This document shows, in pieces, positions 19,169 through 28,583 of a DNA stretch of 64,000 bases; the first letter of the stretch is position 1; the number at the start of each line of letters is the position of its first letter. The notes under the pieces are model-generated. The model was not told the DNA's origin. It saw only the letters and a program-made list of their open reading frames with translations, and made no database searches. The stretch is from Anaerolineales bacterium (GTDB taxonomy: Bacteria; Chloroflexota; Anaerolineae; Anaerolineales; Villigracilaceae). Position numbers and translations under genes: made by a program. The stretch is taken from NCBI GenBank assembly GCA_013360875.1, contig JABWAU010000005.1, forward strand, positions 1 through 64,000, read 5' to 3'.

Positions 19169-20359
19169 CTACCGCACGAAAGTAAACTTGACCCCGCCCG
19201 CCCCGAACTCCACGACGTCTCCGGGTTGCAATGCGTGGGGTTCGCGCGGGGAAAGCCTCCTTCCGTTTACGAACGTGCCATTCCTGCTGTCCGTGTCATA
19301 CAACAGGAACGCGTCGTTCCTGCGAAGGACCATCGCGTGGCGGCGCGAAGCGATCTTCTTGAGGTCGAAACCTGTCAGGTCAATGTCGTTCAGGACGTTC
19401 TTCGACGAACTGTTCCTGCCAATCACAACCCTCTCCGCGGAGAGCGTGAACGTTTTCCCGTTTTCGGCTAGGAATATGGGAACGCCCGGCACGGCGTCCA
19501 GGGTCGAAGAGGCGGCTGTTCCCCTTTCGGGGGCGTGGACGCCCCACGCCTGTTTGAACGCCTTGACGAGTTCCGCGACGGTGTTGTGGCGATCGCTGCT
19601 TTTCTTGGAAAGCGCCTTGAGGATCACGTTCTCCACCTCGAAGGACAGGTCGGGTCGTATGGACGATGGCGGGGGCGGGGGCGTGTATAAATGGTCCTCG
19701 ATGACCGAGAAGGCTGTGTCGGACTCGAACGGCACGCGCCCGGTGACCATTTCGTAGATCATCACCCCGAACGAATAGATGTCGGTACGCTCGTCAATCA
19801 GTTCGGAATTGAGCGCCTGCTCGGGCGAGATGTAGTGCGGCGTGCCGATGATCGCATCGCCGGTGAGGCTCGAACTGCTTTCGAGCATCCTTGCCAGGCC
19901 GAAGTCCGTCAGATAGATGTTTCCATCTCTCGCGAGCAGCACGTTCGATGGTTTGATATCGCGATGCAGAATGCCCTGTTTATGTGCGTATTGCAGCGCG
20001 CCTCCCACCGTCGTAACGATTTCCAACACTTCGTTTCTCGCAAGAGGCGACGCCTTCATGCGCGCTCCCAGCGTCTGCCCGTCAATGAACTTCAACACTA
20101 GATACGGCTGTTCCTTGTGCTCGTCGAAGTCGTACACCGGGACGATGTGCGGATTGTCCAGCCTTGCGATCGCCCTGGCTTCGCGCTTGAACCGTTCGAT
20201 GAAATCGGTCTCGCTGCTCATGGCGGCGTCCATGACCTTTATGGCGACGTACCGCTCGAGGGAGGCGTGATAGGCTTTGTAAACGGTCGCCATCCCCCCG
20301 CGCCCCAACTCCTCGACGATTTCGTAAGGACCGACGACTTCACCTATGGTAAACGACAC
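19169..20359 (-). CDS. Ser/Thr protein kinase with C-terminal FHA domain
   Basis: GRGGMATVYKA, VAIKVM, HRDIKPSNVLL, LTDFGLAR; FHA region VIGRNSSSKN..SRRHAMV; likely GTG start at 20359 with AGGAGG upstream (track ORF extends to 20443). Confidence 0.92.
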   Translation of the reverse strand: MSFTIGEVVGPYEIVEELGRGGMATVYKAYHASLERYVAIKVMDAAMSSETDFIERFKREARAIARLDNPHIVPVYDFDEHKEQPYLVLKFIDGQTLGARMKASPLARNEVLEIVTTVGGALQYAHKQGILHRDIKPSNVLLARDGNIYLTDFGLARMLESSSSLTGDAIIGTPHYISPEQALNSELIDERTDIYSFGVMIYEMVTGRVPFESDTAFSVIEDHLYTPPPPPSSIRPDLSFEVENVILKALSKKSSDRHNTVAELVKAFKQAWGVHAPERGTAASSTLDAVPGVPIFLAENGKTFTLSAERVVIGRNSSSKNVLNDIDLTGFDLKKIASRRHAMVLRRNDAFLLYDTDSRNGTFVNGRRLSPREPHALQPGDVVEFGAGGVKFTFVR

Positions 20360-20464
20360 GAAAACCTCCTGAACAACCCGGCATTTTATTCGTAATTTCT
20401 CTACCGCACATGGAAACCCTAAAGGTCTCCTTATCCTCCGCAAAACCCCAATTTACAGGAAAGA

Positions 20465-20615
20465 CCTTTAGAAAGTGTTTTGAAAATATAAGACAGAGAC
20501 CCTAAAGGTTTCTATTGCAGGCAAAGAGCATTCCAAGCAGGCTTTCTGTGCAAATTTTGAACCCGATTCGCCAGAAAAACCTTTAGGGTCTGAATTTCAA
20601 AACACTCTCTTAGGG
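20465..20615. mobile_element. MITE-like element, second and shorter copy of the 18737 family
   Basis: CCTTTAGAAAGTGTTTTGAAAATATAAGACAGAGACCCTAAAGG ... CCTTTAGGGTCTGAATTTCAAAACACTCTCTTAGGG. Confidence 0.7.
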
Positions 20616-20764
20616 ATTTTACGAGAGGTTTGTGCGTTGGTAAATTCGTACTCGGCAGATCACAAAAGTCCTGTGTACTTTGCGCTTTTTCAACGAGCCC
20701 GTCCCGAAGATTGATGCAAGCGACCGATAATTTTTCAGGCAAGCCTTCGGGACATTTTATCTTC

Positions 20765-21586
20765 TCAAAACTCCGCGCTTCCGCGTCCCGGCGGTTTGGA
20801 CGCGGTCTTGTGGTCGGATGCAACCTGGCGGGCGACGATGACGGAAATATTATCGGGCCCCTGGCTGCGGTTCGCCAGCGAAACCAGTTTCTTCACCGCA
20901 ACCTTAGGCGGAAGTTCGCTGGCAGCCGCCCAAATGAGCGTCTCGGGGATCACTCCCCACAAGCCGTCGGAACACAACACGACGATATCATCCCGTTCCA
21001 GTTTTTCCTTTGCAAGGTGGGGTTTGATCTCGTGCCTTCTGGCGGTGATCGCCATGTTCAGGCGGTTGCGGCTGGGATGCGTGCGGGCTTCTTGTTCCGT
21101 GAGGATGCCCGCCTTCACCTGCATCGCCACCCAACTCTGATCCTGACTCACCTGGATCATCTTCTCCCCCCGCAAAATGTAAGCCCGGCTGTCGCCCACG
21201 TTCAACACATAAAGCATTCCCTGAAAAGGCGTCGCCGAGACAACAGTGCTTCCCATATTCGCCAGTTTTTCATCCTTTGCGCCCTGCATCCGCACTGCTT
21301 GATGAGCCTTCTGCGCGCATCTTTCCATGAGTGAAAGATAATCCGCGGGATGCGCGGCGCTGACGAATTCCTGCTTGAACGCTTGGACGACCAGTTTGCT
21401 TGCGAGCGCCCCGCCCATGTGTTTCCCCAACCCATCCGCGACGATGAGCAGCGGCGGATGCCATCTGCCGCGCGAGTCCGGCAGGACCACCTCCAGGGCG
21501 TCCTGGTTCGGCTCGCCGCTCCGCTTGCGTCCCACGTCGGTGGCGAAGCCGATCTCAAATTGAATCTGTTCCTGGCGGATGCTCAT
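20765..21586 (-). CDS. PP2C-family Ser/Thr protein phosphatase
   Basis: 273 aa; GEPNQDALEV, VADGLGKHMGG, LCSDGLWGV, PDNISVIV. Confidence 0.92.
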   Translation of the reverse strand: MSIRQEQIQFEIGFATDVGRKRSGEPNQDALEVVLPDSRGRWHPPLLIVADGLGKHMGGALASKLVVQAFKQEFVSAAHPADYLSLMERCAQKAHQAVRMQGAKDEKLANMGSTVVSATPFQGMLYVLNVGDSRAYILRGEKMIQVSQDQSWVAMQVKAGILTEQEARTHPSRNRLNMAITARRHEIKPHLAKEKLERDDIVVLCSDGLWGVIPETLIWAAASELPPKVAVKKLVSLANRSQGPDNISVIVARQVASDHKTASKPPGRGSAEF

Positions 21587-21610
21587 TGGGACTCTGCGCT
21601 TCGCGCGCGC

Positions 21611-23524
21611 CTAGGATTGATCCACCGTTTTATCCGGGTCGTCGCCGAGAGTCATATCGTCGAAGGTCAACGCCTCGCTCTCGCCCGCGCGTTCGTACGC
21701 TTCGAACCTCAATCGCACGCGCTTGCCCAGGCGGATCTCATCCCCGGATTTCAAGCCGGCCGGTTCCGCGCCCAGGGGAACCTCGTTCACAAACGTCCCA
21801 TACTTCGGAGGTCTGTATTCGCCGGACGAATCCATCGCCTCCACTTCACGGATGAAGAGCCTGCGATTCCGTTCGAAGATCTCCGCATGGCGGCGCGAGA
21901 CCGGGTTGTCCTTTGGGAAATTGATGTCGTTGTCGGCGCTTCGCCCGAGGGTCGTCAGGGAGGCTGAAATCTCGAAGCGATGACCGATCATGGAGGGATC
22001 GTCGCTGGCTTCGACGGTCAATATGCCGAACGCCTCGGGACCGCCCTCCCAACTGTCCATCGTCCGATCGGCATCCTTCTCCCGATACGGCGTCCTGGGA
22101 GTCTGCACCACGGTCTCTGCAGCCGCGCCGCCTTTTTCCTGTCTCCTTTGACGGGCAAGCATGAGCGCAAGCAAAAGGATCGTGATCAACCCCAAGCCGC
22201 CAAGGACCGCGCCCACGATCAATATCGTGTTATCCGTTTGCGGCGCTGGCGTGGGAGTTGGTTGGATCACCACAGTTGTCGGAACTGCTGTGGGAGCCGC
22301 GCGGATCACGTTGATCGAAGCACGAGCCAGTTCCGCATTGGTCTCGTCGTAAGCGACCGCGGATAACGTCAGCGCGCCGGGCTCGTATGGGAGCAGGTCA
22401 ATTTCCAGTTCGTAGGGAGTGGCGTCGTCCGAGCCCACAACTTCGCCGTTGATCTCGAATTCGACGCGGTCTATGGCGGTTCCCTGGCCGGATATGGAAG
22501 CCACAGCCTTCACAGAACCGCCGACCGTGCCGCCATCGGCGGGGGCAAGGATGGTGACGCGGGCCGGGAGGGCGGGCAGGAGGAAGTTCCGCGTGTCGCT
22601 ATCCTGCGCGCCCAAATGATTGACGCTGACCGCCAGGGTATGCGCCCCCGGCGCGGCGAAGGATTTGTACGAGAGAACATATTGTGAGCGTAACTGATTC
22701 GAGAGGGTTTGAAACACCTCTTCGAGTTGCGAGGAATCGGGCGCGTAGATGTATCGTCCCCCGGTCAATTCGGCGACGCGTTGAAGGGATTTCTCGTCAA
22801 TGCGGTTGCCCAGGCCGAGGGCGTAGATCGGGGTGCGCGTCCCGCCCTGTGAGGCGAGTTCCACCACGTCCTGGAGTGTATGCACACTGCAAGCCCTTCC
22901 GCCGCTCGCGGTTTCGTCCACGCCGTCAGTAAACAGGATCACAGCCCGGCGTCCGGAGGGAAGCGTGGAGGCGAGTTGGACCGCCTGGTACGCCGCGTCG
23001 TGCAGGCAGGTTCCCGATCCGGGCGAGGCGTCAATGCGGGCGAGGCGGTCGCGGATGTCTGTGTGGTTTGCGGTAAAGTCCATTTGAAGTTTGACGTTCT
23101 CGTCGAAGGTCATGATCGCGGCGCGGTCGTTTTCTTTCATCTCGCCGATGAAATTGGACGCGGCTGACCTTGCGTCGGCGATCTTGGGACCGGACATGCT
23201 CCCGCTGGTATCCATGACCAGTATCACGGCAATGGGCTCGTCTGCCGGCCTCAGGTTTCGAAGTTCGACCTTTTGCGAATCCTCCGCGGCGGTGATGGAA
23301 TCGGTTGTCAGGTCGCGCACTGGGTTGCCGGAGCCGTCGAAAACCGAGAGATACACGTTCACGTCGTAGGCGATCTCGCCCTCCGCCGGGAAGCCCTCGA
23401 CGTAATGCACGGTCAGGTCAATCGTTGATTGCGCCAGCGCGTGGATCGAACCGAATAACGACACAGCCAGGAGTGCGATGAGCGCGCCAAGCCTTGCGGG
23501 ACGGATTTGTTTCATCAAGTGCAT
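21611..23524 (-). CDS. VWA domain - transmembrane - FHA domain protein
   Basis: 637 aa; signal-like N-terminus, MIDAS VMDTSGSMSG, TM IVGAVLGGLGLITILLLALML, FHA LGRSADNDINF..VSRRHAEI. Confidence 0.9.
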   Translation of the reverse strand: MHLMKQIRPARLGALIALLAVSLFGSIHALAQSTIDLTVHYVEGFPAEGEIAYDVNVYLSVFDGSGNPVRDLTTDSITAAEDSQKVELRNLRPADEPIAVILVMDTSGSMSGPKIADARSAASNFIGEMKENDRAAIMTFDENVKLQMDFTANHTDIRDRLARIDASPGSGTCLHDAAYQAVQLASTLPSGRRAVILFTDGVDETASGGRACSVHTLQDVVELASQGGTRTPIYALGLGNRIDEKSLQRVAELTGGRYIYAPDSSQLEEVFQTLSNQLRSQYVLSYKSFAAPGAHTLAVSVNHLGAQDSDTRNFLLPALPARVTILAPADGGTVGGSVKAVASISGQGTAIDRVEFEINGEVVGSDDATPYELEIDLLPYEPGALTLSAVAYDETNAELARASINVIRAAPTAVPTTVVIQPTPTPAPQTDNTILIVGAVLGGLGLITILLLALMLARQRRQEKGGAAAETVVQTPRTPYREKDADRTMDSWEGGPEAFGILTVEASDDPSMIGHRFEISASLTTLGRSADNDINFPKDNPVSRRHAEIFERNRRLFIREVEAMDSSGEYRPPKYGTFVNEVPLGAEPAGLKSGDEIRLGKRVRLRFEAYERAGESEALTFDDMTLGDDPDKTVDQS

Positions 23525-23569
23525 TCTCCTCTTCGCGCTGTCGTTTTCGTTTTGCCGATCCTTGTGGGG

Positions 23570-25612
23570 TTACGGCAATCCCCATATACGAATGCTTCCT
23601 TCGTTTGCGCCCGAGGCAATGAATTTCCCGTCGGGCGAAAAGCAGACGCCGAATATCTGGCTGGTGTGACCGGTCAGTTCCCGAATGAGGGCGCCGGAGG
23701 CGGTGTTCCAAAGCCTGACCATGCCATCTTCGGAACCGGAAACCAGCATCGAGTTGTCCGGCGAAAAGTCAAGGCTGTTCACGTCGCCAAAATTGCCGGT
23801 ACTCTGGAATTTGAGGTCGCCGCCTGCGACGTCCCAAATAAAGATCACACCGTTGCCTCCGCCCGCCAGCATCGTCCCGTCGTTCGAGAAGACCAGGCTT
23901 TTGATGGTAGTGGACTCCCCGCCCAGAACGGGCAGCCACAAACCGGTATCGGTCTCCCACATCAACATGCCCTGGGACGTTCCGCCGACGACCAGTTTGG
24001 AATCAGGAGAAAAGGCGACTGACCAGCCTCCGTAATTGCTCCTCAGGCTTCGGCGGACGCTTCCGTCGCTTGCGTTCAGGATCTGGACCTTGTTGTCGGA
24101 TATTCCCAACGCCAGCAACTTGCCGTCCGGCGAGGCGGCGAGGCTGTTCGCCCCGCCTGTTACGGTGAACGTATCCAGTATCTTGAAGGTCTGCATGTCC
24201 ACCACCCGAATGCCGGCGTTGACCAGAACGTAAACCTTGCCGTCCGTCGAGGCGACGCCCAGGGAAAGCGGGATGTCGCCCGGCAAGTTGATCCGATGTT
24301 CGACGGCTGCGGAGTTGGGGTTGATAAACGAGAGCGCGTTGGAACCGGCGTTGATGAGCCAGTTCCCATTTTCGACCCAGTCCATCCTGATTACCGAAAT
24401 CCTGTCCACCCGCCTGACCTCGGCAACTTGGCCGGCATTGGATGGCTGGATGCCAGTATCCGGTAACCCAGTCGGGGTGAACGTTTTGACGACGAAGACG
24501 GTTGGCGTGGCGGATGGGCGCGGGGTGTTCGCCCGCGTTGGGGGCGGTTTTGTGTTCGTCGGCGGCTGGGTTTGGATGACGACGCCCGCGCTCGTCCCGG
24601 TCGCTGCGGCAAGGGGAGGTTCGTCCTGACTGACAAAGCTCAGGATATCCTCTCCAAACAGGACGGTCAGGATCCCGATCACGACGAGGAGGGAGGCGGC
24701 AATGAACGCCGGCAGATAGGATCTCTTTTGTCTTTTCCCTGCAGTCCCCTCCTCCTTGACTGCGCGCCTCTCGGCTGTGATCCGTTCGGATGCCCCGCTC
24801 AACTTTTCGAGGTCCTGTGCGAAGGCAAGCATGGATTGATAACGGTCTTCCGGGCTTTTTGCCATGGATTTGACGATGACCTGCTCCACCTCTGCGGGTA
24901 GGTCGCGCACGAACTGCTTCGCTTTGGGGATCGGGTCGTGAAGATGCTGCATGGACAGTTCGATGGGCGTGCCGGCGTTGTAGGGTTTTCTGCCGGTGAT
25001 CATCTCGAAGAACACAATTCCCAGGGAATAGACATCGGCGCGACCGTCAATTTCCCGGCCGCGGATTTGTTCCGGGGACATGTAGGCAGGCGTGCCGACG
25101 ATCCGCCCTGTTCCGGTCAGCCCGCGGCTTTCCTCCACGTCAACCACTTTCAAGATCCCGAAATCGGAGAGCATGGGTTGTCCGGATTCGTTGATGAGGA
25201 TATTCTCCGGTTTGACGTCCCGATGCACGATCCTTTGCTGGTGGGCGTAATGCAGGGCGCGCGCGATGGGGACGAGAGTCGCCGCCGCCTCCGCGTAAGG
25301 GATGGGCTTGCCCATGGTTGCCTTCAGCGCCCCGCTCGAAATGTATTCCATAACGAGATAGGGATTTCCCTCGAACTCGCCGTAGTCCAGCACTTTTACG
25401 ATGTTCGGATGGGATAAATTTGCCAGAGTTTTCGCCTCTTTTTTGAAGCGTCTGACGAATTTTTCGGTGTTCCCGCCTTCGGGAAGGATGACCTTGATCG
25501 CGACATTGCGATCCAGCATCGTGTCAATTGCCCGGTATACGACCGCCATCCCGCCCCTGCCAAGTTCGCTGACCACCTTGTAACGGTCAATGTTCTTTCC
25601 TGTCAAATCCAT
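23570..25612 (-). CDS. Transmembrane Ser/Thr protein kinase with WD40 repeats (catalytic motifs intact)
   Basis: 680 aa; GRGGMAVVYRA, VAIKVI, HRDVKPENILI, SDFG; TM; repeated LxFSPDxxxLxSGSxDGxVRLW. Confidence 0.93.
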   Translation of the reverse strand: MDLTGKNIDRYKVVSELGRGGMAVVYRAIDTMLDRNVAIKVILPEGGNTEKFVRRFKKEAKTLANLSHPNIVKVLDYGEFEGNPYLVMEYISSGALKATMGKPIPYAEAAATLVPIARALHYAHQQRIVHRDVKPENILINESGQPMLSDFGILKVVDVEESRGLTGTGRIVGTPAYMSPEQIRGREIDGRADVYSLGIVFFEMITGRKPYNAGTPIELSMQHLHDPIPKAKQFVRDLPAEVEQVIVKSMAKSPEDRYQSMLAFAQDLEKLSGASERITAERRAVKEEGTAGKRQKRSYLPAFIAASLLVVIGILTVLFGEDILSFVSQDEPPLAAATGTSAGVVIQTQPPTNTKPPPTRANTPRPSATPTVFVVKTFTPTGLPDTGIQPSNAGQVAEVRRVDRISVIRMDWVENGNWLINAGSNALSFINPNSAAVEHRINLPGDIPLSLGVASTDGKVYVLVNAGIRVVDMQTFKILDTFTVTGGANSLAASPDGKLLALGISDNKVQILNASDGSVRRSLRSNYGGWSVAFSPDSKLVVGGTSQGMLMWETDTGLWLPVLGGESTTIKSLVFSNDGTMLAGGGNGVIFIWDVAGGDLKFQSTGNFGDVNSLDFSPDNSMLVSGSEDGMVRLWNTASGALIRELTGHTSQIFGVCFSPDGKFIASGANEGSIRIWGLP

Positions 25613-25625
25613 GCGATAGTCTCCC

Positions 25626-28571
25626 TTATGGTTGAAGTCCGAAGAACCTGACGGTTCCGTCTGCCGAGCCTGTAACGACGTATTTGCCGTCGTTTGAAAA
25701 CGCGACGTGGTAAATGGGGCCGGTCTTTAGTTCGAGGCTTTTCACAAGGTTGTGCGATTCCAGATCGTAAATTTCGATTGTTCCACCGACAGATGCGGCT
25801 GCCAGGAGTTTTCCATCCGCCGAAATCGCCGCGTCCAGGATACCGCCCGGCGCGAGGCTTTCGATCTCGGTTCTTTGCCCGCCGGTGCGCTGGTCCCATA
25901 GTTGAATAACCTGGTTTCCCGAAGACAGGGCAATTATACTTCCATCGGGTAAGAACTTTTCCGAAGTGGTCCTAGGTCCGCGCGTGATCTGGCAGAAGGG
26001 CCCCAGGTTGTCGCTGGCGTAGATCACGCCGATCTCCGAACTTGCCGAGAGAAAACTGTCGTCCCTGCGGAAGATGATGAGGCAACGCGACTCTCTTCGC
26101 GTAAGGCTTGGATTCAACTCCAACCCGGACGATGTTGACCAATACTTGAGAATACCGCCCGCGTATGCGGTAAGGATATTGCCATCCGGCGTGTAGTTTA
26201 CCGAGCCGTTGATCGGGAAATCGTACAGCGTAAAGAGCGAGGTCGACTCAGTGGGGGACAGGGTGTATAGATTCAAGTCGCCCGATTTGACCGCGATCAT
26301 CCGGCTGTCCGGCGATATCGGGTTTCCACGCGGGAGTATGCCGGGAATGCGCGCGTATTCAGCGCTGTTGGCGACCGAAAGAATTTCGACAAAGGAATCA
26401 CCGCCCTGAAATACGACAAGGCGGTCGTCGGGCGAGAGGACGACTCGTTTGATCTCCTCATATCTGAAATCCCGCGAGGTCTTCCGGCTTTGGAGTGCCA
26501 GGTCCCAGATTTCCACAATTCCGTTCTCGAACATGACTGCAAACTGTGTGCCGCTCTTCGCGATGGAGAGCGCGTCGACCGGGTCCCGTTTGATGGGGTT
26601 TCCGTCCTGGTCGGCGGAGGGCGTTTCCCAAACCTTGTCTGTGCCGAGGGCGTTCCACACCCGGACGATCCCGTCGGCGGAACCCGTCACGATGTTTTGC
26701 CCGTTCGGCAGGTAGGCGATGTGGCTGAAGGGGATTACGTCTCTTGCGTCTGTGATCGTGTTCGTGATCGCCTTCGCTCGCCAGTCCCAAATCTGGATCG
26801 TCGCGTTGGACCGGTTCAGGGAAACCGCCAGGTACTGATCGTCAGACGAGAGGTCGAAATCAATGATCTTCTGATCGGCGGTTATGCTGGTTTTCGAATC
26901 TCCGCTGGAAACATCCCAGATGTATATTTTGAAATCGTCGCCGCCGCTGAGGAGGGTGTTGCCGTCGGCTGTAAATGCGATGCGGTTGATCCTCAATAGG
27001 TGTTTTCTTTCGAAGGGATAATGCAAATCCTGTCTCAGGTTCCACAGGTGAATTCTGTTGTTGGAGTCGGTGAACGCCAGTTTTGATTTGTCAGGCGAGA
27101 GTTCGAGGAGTTCGATTCGCTGCGCGGTTCCTTCGAGACGATACAGCCGTTTCCCATCGAGAACGTTCCAGACGGCGACGGTTCCCTTGTCGTCGCCGGT
27201 GGCGATCCATGTGCCGTCTTTGGAGACGGTCAGCGTTGTGAGCGCGCCCTCGGTGTCGAAGAAATATCGGTACGAGAGGTCGTTAGAGTCGAGATAGTAA
27301 ACGCCCGCGCTCGTCGCCGCGAGAAGGAGCGCGTCGTTTTGGATGAATTCGAATGTGTTGATTCTCGGGGTTCCCCAGCGGGCTAGTTCCACGATGGAAG
27401 CGGCGCTGCCTGCCTCGAGCGCGCCTGTTCCTTCCGGCAGGGCGTTTCCGGGCAGGACGGGAATGGAGGGAAGCGTAATGCGTGAGGCGGATTCGTCCGG
27501 CGTGTTGACGACGGTCTTTGTGATCGCGACGGGGGGAGTCGCTGTCGGCGTGGGTGTGGCTTGGGTGGTCGAGGCAGGCGCGGGGGCGGTCGTCGAAGCG
27601 GAGCCTGGTCCGGGCGGAGTCGCCTCCCGGTTTCCGAATATCCAGAAGGCGCCCGCGATGACGAGGATGATTCCCAAAGCCGAAACGCCAATGAGCATGG
27701 GCGATACCCTCGGGCGGGAGCCGGGCTTTTTTGCTTCGGTCATTGCCTGCACCGCGCCTTTCAAGGCGTTGGTAAATTCGCTCATGGTCTGGTAGCGTTT
27801 GTCGCGATCCTTGGATAATGCATTCAGGATGATCTCTTCGATGGACCTCGGCAGGCTGGGGACGATGCTCCTGGGCTTTGGCGGGTCTGCCATGATGTGC
27901 TGGATGACGATCTCCATGCTGCTCGAAGCGTAGAAGAGTTTTCGCCCGGTGACCATTTCGAAGAAGATCACGCCCAGCGAGTAGATGTCGGAGCGGAAGT
28001 CAACCGTCAGCCCTTTTCCCTGTTCGGGGGAGAGGTAGGCTGGGGAGCCCAAGCCGACGTTCGTCCCGGTCATGTCGCGGGTTTCCTCCTCCTCGATGAT
28101 GCGTATCAGACTGAAGTCGCTGAGGACCGGCTGGTTGTCCGCGTTGATGATGACGTTGTCGGGCTTGAGGTCCCTGTGGATGACACCTTTGCTGTGCGCG
28201 TGTTCGAGGGCTTCGGTGAGGGGCAAAAGGATTTGAACCGCCTCCTGCCACGGGATGGGCTGGGTCATCAATTCCGAAAGCGGTTTGCCGACGACGTATT
28301 CGCTGACGAGATACAACTGTCCGTTTTCGTAGCCGAAGTCCAGCACCTTGGCGATGTTGGGATGCGACATTTTGGCGAGCGACCTCGATTCGGCGAGGAA
28401 GTAATCCACGGCTTCCTGCGAGTAGTTGGCGGAGTGCAGGATGGTTTTCAGGAATACGTTGCGTTCGAGTTTGGTGTCGTACGCCTTGTAAATGCCGATC
28501 AACTCGGACCGGTGAACGGATTCGAGTATTTCGTAGCGGTTGATGTGCGAGCCGATCCTGATTTCGTCCAT
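25626..28571 (-). CDS. Transmembrane Ser/Thr kinase-WD40 protein with altered G-loop and DFS in place of DFG
   Basis: 981 aa; ESVHRSELIGIYKA, VFLKTI, HRDLKPDNVII, LSDFSLIR; TM; WD40 repeats. Confidence 0.9.
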   Translation of the reverse strand: MDEIRIGSHINRYEILESVHRSELIGIYKAYDTKLERNVFLKTILHSANYSQEAVDYFLAESRSLAKMSHPNIAKVLDFGYENGQLYLVSEYVVGKPLSELMTQPIPWQEAVQILLPLTEALEHAHSKGVIHRDLKPDNVIINADNQPVLSDFSLIRIIEEEETRDMTGTNVGLGSPAYLSPEQGKGLTVDFRSDIYSLGVIFFEMVTGRKLFYASSSMEIVIQHIMADPPKPRSIVPSLPRSIEEIILNALSKDRDKRYQTMSEFTNALKGAVQAMTEAKKPGSRPRVSPMLIGVSALGIILVIAGAFWIFGNREATPPGPGSASTTAPAPASTTQATPTPTATPPVAITKTVVNTPDESASRITLPSIPVLPGNALPEGTGALEAGSAASIVELARWGTPRINTFEFIQNDALLLAATSAGVYYLDSNDLSYRYFFDTEGALTTLTVSKDGTWIATGDDKGTVAVWNVLDGKRLYRLEGTAQRIELLELSPDKSKLAFTDSNNRIHLWNLRQDLHYPFERKHLLRINRIAFTADGNTLLSGGDDFKIYIWDVSSGDSKTSITADQKIIDFDLSSDDQYLAVSLNRSNATIQIWDWRAKAITNTITDARDVIPFSHIAYLPNGQNIVTGSADGIVRVWNALGTDKVWETPSADQDGNPIKRDPVDALSIAKSGTQFAVMFENGIVEIWDLALQSRKTSRDFRYEEIKRVVLSPDDRLVVFQGGDSFVEILSVANSAEYARIPGILPRGNPISPDSRMIAVKSGDLNLYTLSPTESTSLFTLYDFPINGSVNYTPDGNILTAYAGGILKYWSTSSGLELNPSLTRRESRCLIIFRRDDSFLSASSEIGVIYASDNLGPFCQITRGPRTTSEKFLPDGSIIALSSGNQVIQLWDQRTGGQRTEIESLAPGGILDAAISADGKLLAAASVGGTIEIYDLESHNLVKSLELKTGPIYHVAFSNDGKYVVTGSADGTVRFFGLQP

Positions 28572-28583
28572 GCGTTCTCTCTC

